A stretch of 64,000 nt of DNA from Stenotrophomonas_A sp035629025 (GCA_035629025.1 DASPIU010000070.1:62001-126000); one strand, 5' to 3'; shown: positions 1 through 9,203, counted from the stretch's first letter. Numbers and translations are program-made. The notes: generated from the letters alone by a model not told the origin.

Positions 1-2160
1 AACGAGATCGAGGAAAACCGCGGCGAGCAGGGCATCTGGCTGCAGCGCGCCAACAGCATCACCGACATCACCTTCGACACCGGACAGACGGTGGCGACTC
101 CGATCTACCTGCGTGACGTGCCGACCGGTTCCAAGGACTTCGGCATGGAACAGCAGCGCAACATGCAGAAGTACAAGCTGGGTTCGATCGGCTTCAACGC
201 CGACTGGCAGGCCACCGACAACTTCCGCCTGACCTTCGACGGCCACAACTCCAAGACCCAGTCGCTGCCGAACGATCCGCTGACCGGTGGCAGCGCCACC
301 TACTTCAGCCTCGCCGGCACCAACAACTGCGCCGCCGGCCCGAGCTGCGGCGGCCAGTGGGGCCAGGAGCTGTACTTCAACACCGGCCTGCCGATCGGCG
401 CGCGCAGCTGGTATCCGACCGCTGCTGATTCCTACGCCAACACCAATGGCGTGCTCAACCCGGACTTCCAGGCCAACAACATCGGCACCCAGGTCCTGCG
501 CATCTACTATCAAAAGCAGGTCACGGAGATCAAGGAAGGCCGCGTCGACGGTACCTGGGACTTCGACAACGGCCGCTTCCAGTTCGGCGTGGACTCGTCC
601 AAGACCACCATGCAGCGCCAGATCAGCGACACCTACGCTGCACTGGGCGACTGGGGTGTCAGCGACGCCGGCACCGCGCCGGGCCTGATGGACCTGATCC
701 GTCCGGTCAGCATCACCGGCATGTTCGACGACTTCAGCACCAACGGCGCGCCGCGCGGCGCGTGGCGTGGCAACGCCGACCAGCTGGCGCAATGGGCGGC
801 CGATGTCTACGGCGTGGGCACCAGCCGTAACCAGAACCTCAGCTCGGACAACACGATCGAGGAGAAGACCAACGCGGCGTACATGCAGCTCGAACTGCAG
901 GGCGAGCTCGGCGGCATGCCGACCAACACCCGCATTGGCCTGCGCTATGAGAAGACCGACCTGACCTCGATGTCGCAGGTCGCGACGCCGACCGCGATCG
1001 TGTGGAATTCCAACAACGACTTCCAGCTGCAGCGCTCCACCGACATGCAGCCGTTCGTGCAGGAGCACAGCTACAGCTACGTGCTGCCGAACCTGGACTT
1101 CGACATCAGCTTCACCGAGCAGTTGAAGGGTCGTGCGTCGTTCGGCCAGACCATCGCCCGCGCGCCGTACAACAACCTGATCGCCGGCCCGACCCCGGGT
1201 ACGCCGACTGGTTCGATCCTGATCAACCCGTCCACCCGTGCGGCCGGCAATGCGCAGAACCCCGAGCTGGACCCGCTGGAATCGGACAACCTCGACCTGG
1301 CCCTGGAGTGGTACTTCGCTGACGCCAGCTACGTCTCGGTGACGTTCTGGAACAAGCAGGTCAACAACTTCATCGGCAACACGGTCTCGCGCGAGACGAT
1401 GTACGGCCTGCGCGATCCCACCTCCGGCCCGGACGCGCAGGCGGCACTGGCCTTCCTGCAGAGCGCGGCATGCGCCGCGCAGGTGGCTGCGAGCGGCAAT
1501 GACCCGGCAGCGTGCTCGGCCAACGACACCTCGCTGTTCGCCGCCACCACCATGCTCCGCAACCCCGCCACCGGCGGCCTGGCCGCCTACAACGGCAGTT
1601 CGGCGCAGAGCCTGGCGCTGGAAGCGCAGTACGACCTGGTGGGCGAGGCGGACGATCCGCTGTACGAGTTCGACGTCAACAAGCCGATCAACCAGAACAA
1701 GGCCAAGATCCACGGCTGGGAACTGGGTGGTCAGTACTTCTTCGGCCAGAGCGGCTTTGGCGTGTTTGCCAACTACACCGTGGTCCAGGGTGACGTCGGC
1801 TTCGACAACGGCGTGATCGACCGCGACCAGTTCGCCCTGCTCGGCCTCAGCGACACCGCCAACGTGATGCTGATGTACGAAAAGTACGGCTGGTCGGCGC
1901 GTCTGGCCTGGAACTGGCGTGACGAGTACCTGATCGCGGCGAACATGGATGGCGCCAACCGCAATCCGTACTACGTCGAGGCCTATGATCAGTTCGACCT
2001 CAGCGTCGGCTACCAGATCAACGACAACTGGTCGGTGGGCTTCGAGGCGATCAACCTGACCGGCGAGGACGTGCGTTGGCACGGCCGCTCGGACAAGCAG
2101 ATCATCAAGCTGGTTGACCAGAGCCCGCGTTACACGCTCGGCGTGCGCTACAACTTCTGA
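1..2160 (+). CDS. TonB-dependent receptor, 3' part (5' end outside window)
   Basis: Frame +1 is open from the first base, so the gene starts before the window; about 719 residues remain. It is an outer-membrane beta-barrel receptor that imports a ligand using TonB energy. The visible part is mostly barrel, rich in alternating aromatic and polar strands, and ends in the aromatic C-terminal strand (YTLGVRYNF) typical of TonB receptors. The plug and TonB box must lie upstream. A Cys-rich loop (NNCAAGPSCGG) is visible near residue 95. The downstream SapC, cupin and halogenase genes on the same strand match the neighbourhood of a receptor class common in Xanthomonadales and Caulobacterales, often linked to carbohydrate uptake. 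The ligand cannot be read from the sequence. Confidence 0.92.
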   Translation, partial: NEIEENRGEQGIWLQRANSITDITFDTGQTVATPIYLRDVPTGSKDFGMEQQRNMQKYKLGSIGFNADWQATDNFRLTFDGHNSKTQSLPNDPLTGGSATYFSLAGTNNCAAGPSCGGQWGQELYFNTGLPIGARSWYPTAADSYANTNGVLNPDFQANNIGTQVLRIYYQKQVTEIKEGRVDGTWDFDNGRFQFGVDSSKTTMQRQISDTYAALGDWGVSDAGTAPGLMDLIRPVSITGMFDDFSTNGAPRGAWRGNADQLAQWAADVYGVGTSRNQNLSSDNTIEEKTNAAYMQLELQGELGGMPTNTRIGLRYEKTDLTSMSQVATPTAIVWNSNNDFQLQRSTDMQPFVQEHSYSYVLPNLDFDISFTEQLKGRASFGQTIARAPYNNLIAGPTPGTPTGSILINPSTRAAGNAQNPELDPLESDNLDLALEWYFADASYVSVTFWNKQVNNFIGNTVSRETMYGLRDPTSGPDAQAALAFLQSAACAAQVAASGNDPAACSANDTSLFAATTMLRNPATGGLAAYNGSSAQSLALEAQYDLVGEADDPLYEFDVNKPINQNKAKIHGWELGGQYFFGQSGFGVFANYTVVQGDVGFDNGVIDRDQFALLGLSDTANVMLMYEKYGWSARLAWNWRDEYLIAANMDGANRNPYYVEAYDQFDLSVGYQINDNWSVGFEAINLTGEDVRWHGRSDKQIIKLVDQSPRYTLGVRYNF

Positions 2161-2356
2161 CGGCCGGCGGGGCCAACCCGCCGCTCGCAGAAGCGCTTCA
2201 GGCAGGGGTCGCCGCCACGGTGGCGATCCCTGTCGTCAGGCCGGGGACGCAGCGGACGCACGTCTTGCTGCGTGCCGGGATTTCTGCAATGGTCGCCGGG
2301 CCGGCAGGCGGGGGAAGCGCCCACGCACCGGACCACGACCTGCTGTTGGATGAGAA

Positions 2357-3121
2357 ATGGCTCGATATGAATTGTTGAACAACGTCGCGCACCAGGATCT
2401 GCGCGTCGTGATGCGTTTCGGGCCGGAATTCGGCGACGACACCGGACTGGTGCCCGCCTTCCCGACTGAATATGCGGAGATGCAGCGCGAGTACCCGCTG
2501 TTCCTGCGCAAGGATGACGCCACCGGCGAATTCCACTCCGTCGCCCTGCTCGGGTTCGACGGCAAGGAGAACCTCTTCCTGCAGGATGGCCGCTGGAATG
2601 CGGGCTACCTGCCCGGCATCGTGGCAAAGGGGCCGTTCCTGATCGGTTTCCAGGAGCAGGAAGTCGATGGTCAGCGCGCGCAGGTGCCGGTGATCCACGT
2701 CGATCTCGACCACCCGCGGGTCAGCTTCACGGAAGGCGAGCGCGTCTTCCTGCCGCAGGGCGGCAACACGCCCTACCTCGAACACATCATCACCGTGCTG
2801 CGCGGCATCCGCGACGGTGCCGAAGGCGGCAAGGCCATGTTTGCCGCGTTCGACGCTGCCGGCCTGCTGCAACCGCTGCGCATCGACGTGCAGCTGGATG
2901 AGCAAAACGGCGTGAACCTGACCGGGCTGTACGGCATCGACCGCGAGAAGCTCGCCGCGCTCGACGCGCAGAGCCTGCACCGGCTGCATCAGGCCGGCTA
3001 TCTGGAAGGCGTGTACCTGCTGCTGTCCTCGCAGCACAACATGCGCCGGCTGATGGCGGAAAAACAGCGCCGCCTGCGCCAGGCCGCTGCCACCACCGAC
3101 ACGGCCGGCCAGGCCGCCTGA
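2357..3121 (+). CDS. SapC family protein
   Basis: 254 residues from ATG 2357, without signal peptide or membrane segment. It reads as a SapC family protein (named after the Campylobacter S-layer-associated protein), including the typical N-terminal block with LVPAFPTEYAEM and the central HVDLDHPRVSF. The biochemical role of the family is not established. It lies 196 bp after the TonB receptor and 5 bp before the cupin gene, so it is almost certainly co-transcribed with the cupin gene and halogenase. The C-terminus is charged and Ala-rich. I infer a role in the uptake or modification pathway served by the receptor. Confidence 0.85.
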   Translation: MARYELLNNVAHQDLRVVMRFGPEFGDDTGLVPAFPTEYAEMQREYPLFLRKDDATGEFHSVALLGFDGKENLFLQDGRWNAGYLPGIVAKGPFLIGFQEQEVDGQRAQVPVIHVDLDHPRVSFTEGERVFLPQGGNTPYLEHIITVLRGIRDGAEGGKAMFAAFDAAGLLQPLRIDVQLDEQNGVNLTGLYGIDREKLAALDAQSLHRLHQAGYLEGVYLLLSSQHNMRRLMAEKQRRLRQAAATTDTAGQAA

Positions 3122-3126
3122 ATGGC

Positions 3127-4146
3127 ATGACCGGCCCGGCGGCCATCCGCGAGCGCGACGACTGCCGGCCCGACGCACTGCCGCTGGCCGAGCTGCTCGC
3201 GGCGGGTGAGCCGGTGGTCCTGCGCGGCATCGGCCGCGACTGGGGCCTGGTCCAGGCTGCGCGGCAAGGCACGACGCAGGCGATGGACTACCTGCGCGGC
3301 TTCGACAACGGCAAGGCCGTGCCGTATTCGTATGGGCCGCCGGGCATCGGCGGCCGGCCGTTCTACAACGACGACTACACCGCGCTCAACTTTGAAGTGC
3401 GCCGCGGCAGCGTGGCGCAGGTGCTGGACCAGATCGCCGCACATCTGGACGACGCGCGGCCGCCGACCTTCTATCTCGCTTCGCTGCTGATCGACGAAGC
3501 CTTGCCGGGCATGCGCGCGGCCAATGACTTCGATTTCGCCGCGCATGGCCTGCAGGTGCGGCCCAGCATCTGGATCGGCAACCGCGTGGTCGCCACCTGC
3601 CATCACGACGTGCCCAACAACCTGGCCTGCTGCGTGGTCGGCCAGCGCCGCTTCACCCTGTTCGCGCCCGAGCAGATCGCCAATCTCTATCCCGGCCCGC
3701 TCGATCTGAGCCCGGGCGGCCAGGCGGTCAGCACGGTCGACTTCGAGCAGCCGGACCTGACCCGCCACCCGCGTTTCGCCGAAGCCTGGGAGAGCCGCCG
3801 CAGCACGGTGCTGGAACCGGGCGATGCGCTGTTCATCCCGAGCATGTGGTGGCACCACGTGCAAGGGCTGGCGCCGTTCAACGTGCTGGTGAACTACTGG
3901 TGGGGCAGCATGCCGGCGTGGATCCCGGCGCCAATGCCGGCGCTGTACCACGCGATGTGGTCGCTGCGCGACCGCCCGGAAAGCGAAAAGCGCGCGTGGC
4001 GCGCATTGTTCGACTACTACGTGTTTGGCGATGCAGCGCAGGCGGGCGAGCACCTGCCGCCGCAGGCGCGCCAGGCACTGGCACCGATCGACGAGACCCT
4101 GGCGCGGCAACTGCGCGCGATGCTCATCGGCCGGCTCAATCGCTGA
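3127..4146 (+). CDS. Cupin-like (JmjC/FIH type) oxygenase
   Basis: 339 residues from an ATG 5 bp after the SapC stop. The protein looks like the cupin_8/JmjC fold of Fe(II)/2-oxoglutarate hydroxylases: the CHHDVPNN segment supplies a His-x-Asp type metal pair and MWWHHVQG the distal His, with GDALFIPSMWWH as the usual last cupin strand. It would be cytoplasmic, since no signal peptide is seen. Family members hydroxylate protein or small-molecule side chains; the substrate here is unknown. Position between SapC and a flavin halogenase suggests a shared modification pathway. The halogenase begins 45 bp downstream. Confidence 0.85.
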   Translation: MTGPAAIRERDDCRPDALPLAELLAAGEPVVLRGIGRDWGLVQAARQGTTQAMDYLRGFDNGKAVPYSYGPPGIGGRPFYNDDYTALNFEVRRGSVAQVLDQIAAHLDDARPPTFYLASLLIDEALPGMRAANDFDFAAHGLQVRPSIWIGNRVVATCHHDVPNNLACCVVGQRRFTLFAPEQIANLYPGPLDLSPGGQAVSTVDFEQPDLTRHPRFAEAWESRRSTVLEPGDALFIPSMWWHHVQGLAPFNVLVNYWWGSMPAWIPAPMPALYHAMWSLRDRPESEKRAWRALFDYYVFGDAAQAGEHLPPQARQALAPIDETLARQLRAMLIGRLNR

Positions 4147-4191
4147 GGCAGCCACGGCGGCCACGGCATCATCAGGTCAGAGGGGAAGGCA

Positions 4192-5712
4192 ATGGAGAAC
4201 GGGCGCATTCGCAAGGTGGTCATCGCAGGCGGCGGCACGGCGGGCTGGATCGCCGGTTGCGCGCTGTCGCACCAGTTCGGCAAGGACCTGGAGATCACGC
4301 TGGTCGAATCCGAGCAGATCGGCACGGTAGGCGTCGGCGAGTCCACGGTGCCGCCGATCCGCGCGTTCCACCATTTCCTCAACATCGACGAGCGCGAGTT
4401 CCTGCGCGCGGTGGCGGGCACGTTCAAGCTCTCGATCTCGTTCGAGAACTGGCGCCGCCCGGGCGAGCGCTACCTGCACCCGTTCGGCATGACCGGGCAG
4501 AACACCCTGGTCGGCCACTTCCATCACTACTGGATGGACAGCCTGCGCCGCGGCATGCAATCGGAGCTGGGCGACTACTGCCTGGAGACAGTGGCCTCGC
4601 GCGATGACCGCTTCGCCCTGCAGACCCAGCCGCCGGTCAACTACGCCTATCACTTCGATGCCGGCCTGTACGCGCGCTTCCTGCGTGCGCGGGCCGAGGC
4701 GCAGGGCCTCAAGCGCGTGGAAGGCAAGATCCAGCAGGTGGTGCAGGACCCGCACAGCGGCGATATCGCCGCACTGGTGCTGGAAGACGGGCAGCGCCTG
4801 GATGGCGACCTGTTCATCGATTGCACCGGTTTCCGCGGCCTGCTCACCGAGCAGACCCTGCATACCGGCTACGAGGACTGGAACCAGTGGCTGCCGAGTG
4901 ACCGCGCGGTGGCCGTGCAGACCGAATCGGTCGGCCCGCCGGTGCCCTACACCCGTGCCATCGCCCATGAGGCGGGCTGGCGCTGGCATATCGCCCTGCA
5001 GCACCGCGTCGGCTGCGGACTGGTGTTCTCCAGCAAGCACATGTCCGACGACGAGGCGCGCGCCAAGCTGCTGCGCGACGTGGCCGCGACGCCGATCAAG
5101 GAGCCGTGGCTGGTGCCATTCCGCTCCGGCCGCCGGCTCAAGGCCTGGAACCGCAATGTCGTGGCCCTGGGTCTGGCCAGCGGCTTCATCGAACCGCTGG
5201 AATCGACCAGCATCCATCTCACCATCTCCGCGGTGGTGCGGCTGCTGCAACTGTTCCCGGTGGACGGCAACGAAGACGCGCTGCGCGAGCTCTACAACGA
5301 GACCGGGCGCAAGGAGATGGAGCACGTGCGTGACTTCATCATCCTGCACTACCACGCCACCCAGCGCGACGAACCGATGTGGAAGGCCGCGCGCGAGATG
5401 GAAGTGCCGGAGTCGCTGGCGATCCGCCTGCGCGCCTGGCGCGAGCGCGCGCATGCCTGGCAGGGCGCCGACGAACTGTTCCGCGTCGATTCGTGGACGC
5501 ATGTGCTGCTGGGCCAGGGCATCCAGCCTGGTGCGCCGCATCCGCTGGCACGCGGCCTGTCCGATGCCGACATGACGCGCCTGCTGGCCGCCGTGCGCCA
5601 GCCGATCGACCGCGCGGTCGCGCAGATGCCTTCGCAGCAGGAATTCATCAACCAGTACTGCAAGGCGCCGCCGGAAGTCTGGGGCGCACGCGCGGTGCCG
5701 GTACCGGCCTGA
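4192..5712 (+). CDS. FAD-dependent tryptophan halogenase-like protein
   Basis: 506 residues. The N-terminal GGGTAGW is the FAD-binding loop of flavin halogenases. The halogenase Lys is seen in GTFKLSISF and the catalytic Glu in GFIEPLESTSIHL. The second family signature, usually WxWxIP, reads WRWHIAL, so the Pro is replaced by Ala. Known enzymes oxidise chloride with FADH2 to halogenate Trp or other aromatics. Members next to TonB receptors and SapC have no proven halogenase activity, so the family name is safe but the reaction is not. The ATG has a purine-rich region (AGGGGAAGG) just upstream and the gene is in line with the SapC/cupin unit. Confidence 0.9.
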   Translation: MENGRIRKVVIAGGGTAGWIAGCALSHQFGKDLEITLVESEQIGTVGVGESTVPPIRAFHHFLNIDEREFLRAVAGTFKLSISFENWRRPGERYLHPFGMTGQNTLVGHFHHYWMDSLRRGMQSELGDYCLETVASRDDRFALQTQPPVNYAYHFDAGLYARFLRARAEAQGLKRVEGKIQQVVQDPHSGDIAALVLEDGQRLDGDLFIDCTGFRGLLTEQTLHTGYEDWNQWLPSDRAVAVQTESVGPPVPYTRAIAHEAGWRWHIALQHRVGCGLVFSSKHMSDDEARAKLLRDVAATPIKEPWLVPFRSGRRLKAWNRNVVALGLASGFIEPLESTSIHLTISAVVRLLQLFPVDGNEDALRELYNETGRKEMEHVRDFIILHYHATQRDEPMWKAAREMEVPESLAIRLRAWRERAHAWQGADELFRVDSWTHVLLGQGIQPGAPHPLARGLSDADMTRLLAAVRQPIDRAVAQMPSQQEFINQYCKAPPEVWGARAVPVPA

Positions 5713-5743
5713 GCCGCATGTCCGCGCCGCGGCGGTCGCAGCC

Positions 5744-6442
5744 GTGCTGGTGAGCCTGCATCCGCAGGCGCGCGTGAGCACCGCGCGCATCGGCGCCGAG
5801 GGCGCGCCACTGCTGGTCATTGACCAGCTCGTGGCCGACCCGGAGCGCCTGGTGCGCAAGGCCGCGCAGCATGCCTTCCAGCCGCAGGGAGCGATGTTTC
5901 CCGGCATTCGCGCGCGCGCGCCGCTGGGCTACGAACAGTTCCTGGAAAGCGCGCTCAAGCCGCGCCTGACAGAGTACTTCGGCCTGCCGCCCGGACGCTT
6001 CGTGTTTCCCATGTGCCATTACTCGCTGGTGACCACGCCACCGGGGGATCTGGCCTTCCTGCAACGCGTGCCGCACATCGACTCGGTGCGCGGCGACGGA
6101 CTGGCCACGGTGCACTATCTGTTCCGTGGCGACTGGGGCGGCACGGCGTTCTACCGCCACCGCCAGACTGGCTACGAGTACATCGACGAGCAGCGGCGCG
6201 ATGCCTATTTCCAGCGTTTGCAGGAAGAGAGCCGGAGCGAGGCCGCGCCGGCTGGCGGCTATATCGGCGAGGGCAATGCGCTGTTCGAGCGCATCGGCAT
6301 GGTCGAGGGCGTGTTCAACCGGCTGGTCGTGTACCGCCGCAACTCGTTGCATTCGGGGACCATCGACAATACGCGCGTGCCGCCGCCTGATCCCTTGCAT
6401 GGCCGCCTGTCGATCAACGCCTTCATCGACGTGGTGCCCTGA
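5744..6442 (+). CDS. DUF6445-like putative Fe(II)/2OG oxygenase
   Basis: 232 residues, GTG start at 5744, with GTG 5750 as alternative; the ATG at 5718 is out of frame. It resembles proteins grouped as DUF6445 that often follow TonB-linked halogenases. The order His-x-Asp (VPHIDSV), a later His (RRNSLHSG) and an Arg (GRLSINAF) is the metal and cosubstrate pattern of prolyl-hydroxylase-type 2-oxoglutarate oxygenases. That role is inferred from motif order only. It begins 31 bp after the halogenase stop and is the last gene of this run; the next gene is convergent with a 14-bp gap. Confidence 0.7.
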   Translation: MLVSLHPQARVSTARIGAEGAPLLVIDQLVADPERLVRKAAQHAFQPQGAMFPGIRARAPLGYEQFLESALKPRLTEYFGLPPGRFVFPMCHYSLVTTPPGDLAFLQRVPHIDSVRGDGLATVHYLFRGDWGGTAFYRHRQTGYEYIDEQRRDAYFQRLQEESRSEAAPAGGYIGEGNALFERIGMVEGVFNRLVVYRRNSLHSGTIDNTRVPPPDPLHGRLSINAFIDVVP

Positions 6443-6456
6443 CCGCCTGCTGCGCG

Positions 6457-7350
6457 CTACACGTCGCCGTCGGTGGCCCAGCCTTCGCCACTGCCACGCT
6501 GGAACACGCGATCGCCGTCCAGCACGCTGCCGGCCGAATGCTGCGGCGCCTGCGCCAGCGCTGCATAGATCGGGGTGAAGTCTGGCGCGGTGGCCTGCAT
6601 CAGCTGCTCGAAGCTGTCGATGACGAAATAGGTCTTCTGGAAGGTATCGATGCGGTAGCGCGTGAGCATGATGCGTTGCAGGTCGAAGCCGATCCGGTTC
6701 GGCGCGGCCGATTCCAGCGAATGCAGCGATTCGCCCTTCGACGAGACGATGCCCGCGCCATAGATGCGCAGCCCCTGCGGCGTGTCGATCAGGCCGAACT
6801 CCACCGTGTACCAGTACAGCCGGGTCAGGTTCTGCAGCGCCTCGGGACCGATGCCGTGCGCCTTGACCCCGCCGCGGCCATAGGCCTGCATGTAGTCGGC
6901 GAACACCGGGTTCATCAGCAGCGGCACGTGGCCGAACAGGTCATGGAACAGGTCCGGCTCGGCGATGTAGTCGATCTGCTCGGGCCGGCGGATCCACCAG
7001 GTCACCGGGAAACGGCGATTGGCAAGGTGGTCGAAGAAATCGAGCTCGGGCAGCAGGCCCTCCACCCCGACGAGGGTCCAGCCGGTGGCCGCGCCGAGTA
7101 CTTCGTTGAGCTGGTCGAAGCGCGGAATCTGGTGATCGCCCATGCCCATCTCGTCCTGCGCCTGCAGGAACTCGTCGCAGGCGCGGCCGACCAGCAGTTC
7201 GCGCTGCCGCCGGTACAGCGTGCCCCAGGTGGCGTGGTCCTCGGCGCCGTAGCTGTCCCAGGGCTGCTCGACGACGGCGGTGGTGTAGACCGGCACGTAG
7301 CCCTTGTCGGTCTGCTGGTGTTCGACGCGGCGGGCGGTCTGCATGGACAT
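6457..7350 (-). CDS. phhA: Phenylalanine 4-hydroxylase
   Basis: 297 residues, the usual size for bacterial monomeric enzymes. It converts phenylalanine to tyrosine with a pterin cofactor and O2, the entry to aromatic amino-acid breakdown. The iron ligands are visible as His and His in DLFHDLFGHVPLL and Glu in YWYTVEFGL. The start codon is ATG 7350 (MSMQTARR), with a second Met two codons in. It is transcribed away from the Lrp/AsnC regulator at 7478, with 127 bp between the starts, so regulation by that protein is likely. Confidence 0.95.
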   Translation of the reverse strand: MSMQTARRVEHQQTDKGYVPVYTTAVVEQPWDSYGAEDHATWGTLYRRQRELLVGRACDEFLQAQDEMGMGDHQIPRFDQLNEVLGAATGWTLVGVEGLLPELDFFDHLANRRFPVTWWIRRPEQIDYIAEPDLFHDLFGHVPLLMNPVFADYMQAYGRGGVKAHGIGPEALQNLTRLYWYTVEFGLIDTPQGLRIYGAGIVSSKGESLHSLESAAPNRIGFDLQRIMLTRYRIDTFQKTYFVIDSFEQLMQATAPDFTPIYAALAQAPQHSAGSVLDGDRVFQRGSGEGWATDGDV

Positions 7351-7458
7351 CGGCGTGGCCTGGGAGAAGTCACCCGAATCCTAGCGAGGCGGCCGCGCAA
7401 TGGGATTGCGAAGTTGCGCCAAATGGGCCATCTGAAGCAATCTTGTTGCGCCCAATCA

Positions 7459-7473
7459 TGTTGCGGAGCAACA
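7459..7473. promoter_or_regulatory. Candidate Lrp/AsnC operator
   Basis: TGTTGC-GGA-GCAACA is a perfect 6-bp inverted repeat with a 3-bp centre, five bases before the lrp-like ATG. A related TGTTGCGC lies about 14 bp upstream. It sits in the divergent phhA/lrp-like interval, where feedback control of both genes would be expected. Binding is inferred. Confidence 0.4.
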
Positions 7474-7477
7474 CATC

Positions 7478-7951
7478 ATGGAAACCGTCGCGTTGGACCG
7501 CACGGATTTGCGGCTGCTGGCCCTGCTGCAGACGCAAGGGCGGCTGCCGAACTCCGAGCTGGCCGCACAGGTGAACCTGTCGGCCTCGGCCTGCCTGCGG
7601 CGGGTGCAGCGGCTGGAAAGCAGCGGCGTGATCAGTGGCTACGGCGCGCGCCTGGACCCACGCGCGCTGGGCCTGGGCCTGCAGGCCTTCGTGCGCGTGC
7701 AGCTGCAGAAGCACGGCCAGGAAAGCGTGGCGCATTTCGCCGACAGCGTGCAGGCCTGGGATGAAGTGGTGACCTGCCATGCGCTCACCGGCGACATGGA
7801 CTATCTGCTGCACGTGATCGTGCGCGACCTGGAACACTTCTCCAACTTCCTGCTCGACCGCCTGCTCAACGCCACCGGCGTGGCCGACGTCAATTCCAGC
7901 TTCGTGCTGCGCACGGTGAAGGAACGCCACGGCCTGCCCTTGAAGGGCTGA
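7478..7951 (+). CDS. Lrp/AsnC family transcriptional regulator
   Basis: 157 residues, full family length. The N-terminal helix-turn-helix covers about residues 6-60 (LDRTDLRLLALLQTQGR, then LSASACLRRVQRLESSGVI), followed by the ligand-binding/oligomerisation (RAM) domain with GDMDYLLHV and a VNSSFVLRTVK end. Members sense amino acids. Divergent placement next to phenylalanine hydroxylase points to phenylalanine or tyrosine control, as for PhhR-like or BkdR-like local regulators. The effector is inferred from context only. Confidence 0.92.
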   Translation: METVALDRTDLRLLALLQTQGRLPNSELAAQVNLSASACLRRVQRLESSGVISGYGARLDPRALGLGLQAFVRVQLQKHGQESVAHFADSVQAWDEVVTCHALTGDMDYLLHVIVRDLEHFSNFLLDRLLNATGVADVNSSFVLRTVKERHGLPLKG

Positions 7952-7972
7952 GCCGCGGCCGCGCTGCGCCGG

Positions 7973-9019
7973 TTATCGCGCCGGGGCCGCGCAGCTGCTT
8001 TCGTCGTTGCGCAGCTTGGCCCAGCGCGAGCGCTTTTCCAGGCAGGCCTGGCGCGCCGCCTCGGCGGCCTTGGCTGCCTGTTGTCCTGCGGCGCGCACCG
8101 CGTCGACCCGTTGCTGGCGCAGCTTGGCGACCTTGGCGCGGATCTGCGGCATCGCCGCCATCGCCGCGCGCTCGCCTTCGAGGATGGCGGCGTTGCGCTG
8201 GTTGAAGTCGGCCGCGCCGATGTCGTTGACCTTGGGCCGGATCACGATGTCGGCGCGCTTGAGTTCGGCCTCGCCCAGGCGCTGGCCCATGATCGAGATC
8301 GACTGGTTGACCGTGCCCAGCAGGTCGCCCGGGTTCTTGCCGCTGGCCTTGCTGGAGATATCCACGGCGATGACGAATTCGGCGCCCAGCTCGCGCGCCG
8401 CATCCACTGGCACCGGGCTGACCACGCCGCCGTCCACGTAGTGGTACCGGCCGATGGCGACCGGTTCAAATACGCCGGGAATGCTGCTGGACGCGCGCAC
8501 CGCCTGCCCGGCATTGCCACGCACGAACACGGTGCGCTCGCCGTCTTCCAGGCGTGTGGCGACCGCGGCAAACGGTTTGCTGAGGCGCTCGATGGGGCGG
8601 TTGTCGAGTTGTTGATTGACGTAGTCCTGCAGCTTCTGGCCCTGCACCAGGCCGCCGGAGAACAGGCGCACGTCGCGGATGCTGGTCTGGTCCAGCGCCA
8701 CGGCCTTTTCCTGCATGGCGAACGCATCCATGCCGCTGGCATACAGCGCGCCGACCACGCTGCCGGCGCTGGTGCCGGACACGACCACCGGCTCGAAGCC
8801 ATTGGCTTCGAGCATCTTGATCACGCCGATATGCGCAAAGCCCTTGGCTGCCCCGCCTCCCAGCGCCACGCCGATGCGCACGGGTTTCTCGGCACCGGCT
8901 TGCACCACCGGCGCCGGCGCGGACGCCACCGTCGGCGGCGGCGCCGGCCGACTATTTCCCCCGCAACCGGCCAGCAGGCCCAGCAAGCCAAGAACAGGCA
9001 AAACGCGCAGCGTAGACAT
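7973..9019 (-). CDS. Patatin-like phospholipase lipoprotein
   Basis: 348 residues from ATG 9019. A short signal ends in a lipobox, GLLAGC, so the protein is probably lipid-anchored in the envelope. The patatin fold is clear: the oxyanion loop GGGAAKGFAHIG, the nucleophile Ser in GTSAGS, and the catalytic Asp in YHYVDGGV. Such proteins hydrolyse acyl esters of phospholipids. It resembles the RssA/YchK-like group with an added lipoprotein signal and an Ala/Arg-rich helical tail of about 60 residues. Longer upstream in-frame starts to 9178 run through a hairpin-rich intergenic region and are unlikely. Confidence 0.9.
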   Translation of the reverse strand: MSTLRVLPVLGLLGLLAGCGGNSRPAPPPTVASAPAPVVQAGAEKPVRIGVALGGGAAKGFAHIGVIKMLEANGFEPVVVSGTSAGSVVGALYASGMDAFAMQEKAVALDQTSIRDVRLFSGGLVQGQKLQDYVNQQLDNRPIERLSKPFAAVATRLEDGERTVFVRGNAGQAVRASSSIPGVFEPVAIGRYHYVDGGVVSPVPVDAARELGAEFVIAVDISSKASGKNPGDLLGTVNQSISIMGQRLGEAELKRADIVIRPKVNDIGAADFNQRNAAILEGERAAMAAMPQIRAKVAKLRQQRVDAVRAAGQQAAKAAEAARQACLEKRSRWAKLRNDESSCAAPAR

Positions 9020-9080
9020 CGTCAATGCACAGGTGAAAGGAGCGGCAGCATAACAAGACGCATAACCGAGCCGAAGAAGA

Positions 9081-9187
9081 GCCCCCTCTGTTAGGGGGGC
9101 GCGCCGAAGGCGCGGGGGTAGGAGGCGCATGTCGTACCTCAGCCTCGGCACAGCCGAGGCTGAGGTCACAGCCCGCAAAGCGGGCTG
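9081..9187. repeat. Array of four consecutive hairpins
   Basis: Four inverted repeats follow one another in the gap between the AIM24-like stop and the patatin start: GCCCCC/GGGGGC (9081-9100), CGCGCC-GAA-GGCGCG (9100-9114), a perfect 14-bp stem with loop ACA (9136-9166), and CAGCCCGC-AAA-GCGGGCTG (9169-9187). On the minus strand they lie downstream of the AIM24-like gene, so they could be stacked terminators or an RNA-stabilising region. No U-tract is present. Confidence 0.7.
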
Positions 9188-9203
9188 GGCGACAACAACT
9201 TCG

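Noticed and set aside
4177..5907. 576-codon minus-strand open frame across the halogenase
   Set aside because: Arg/Ala-rich shadow of the halogenase gene with no recognisable domain.
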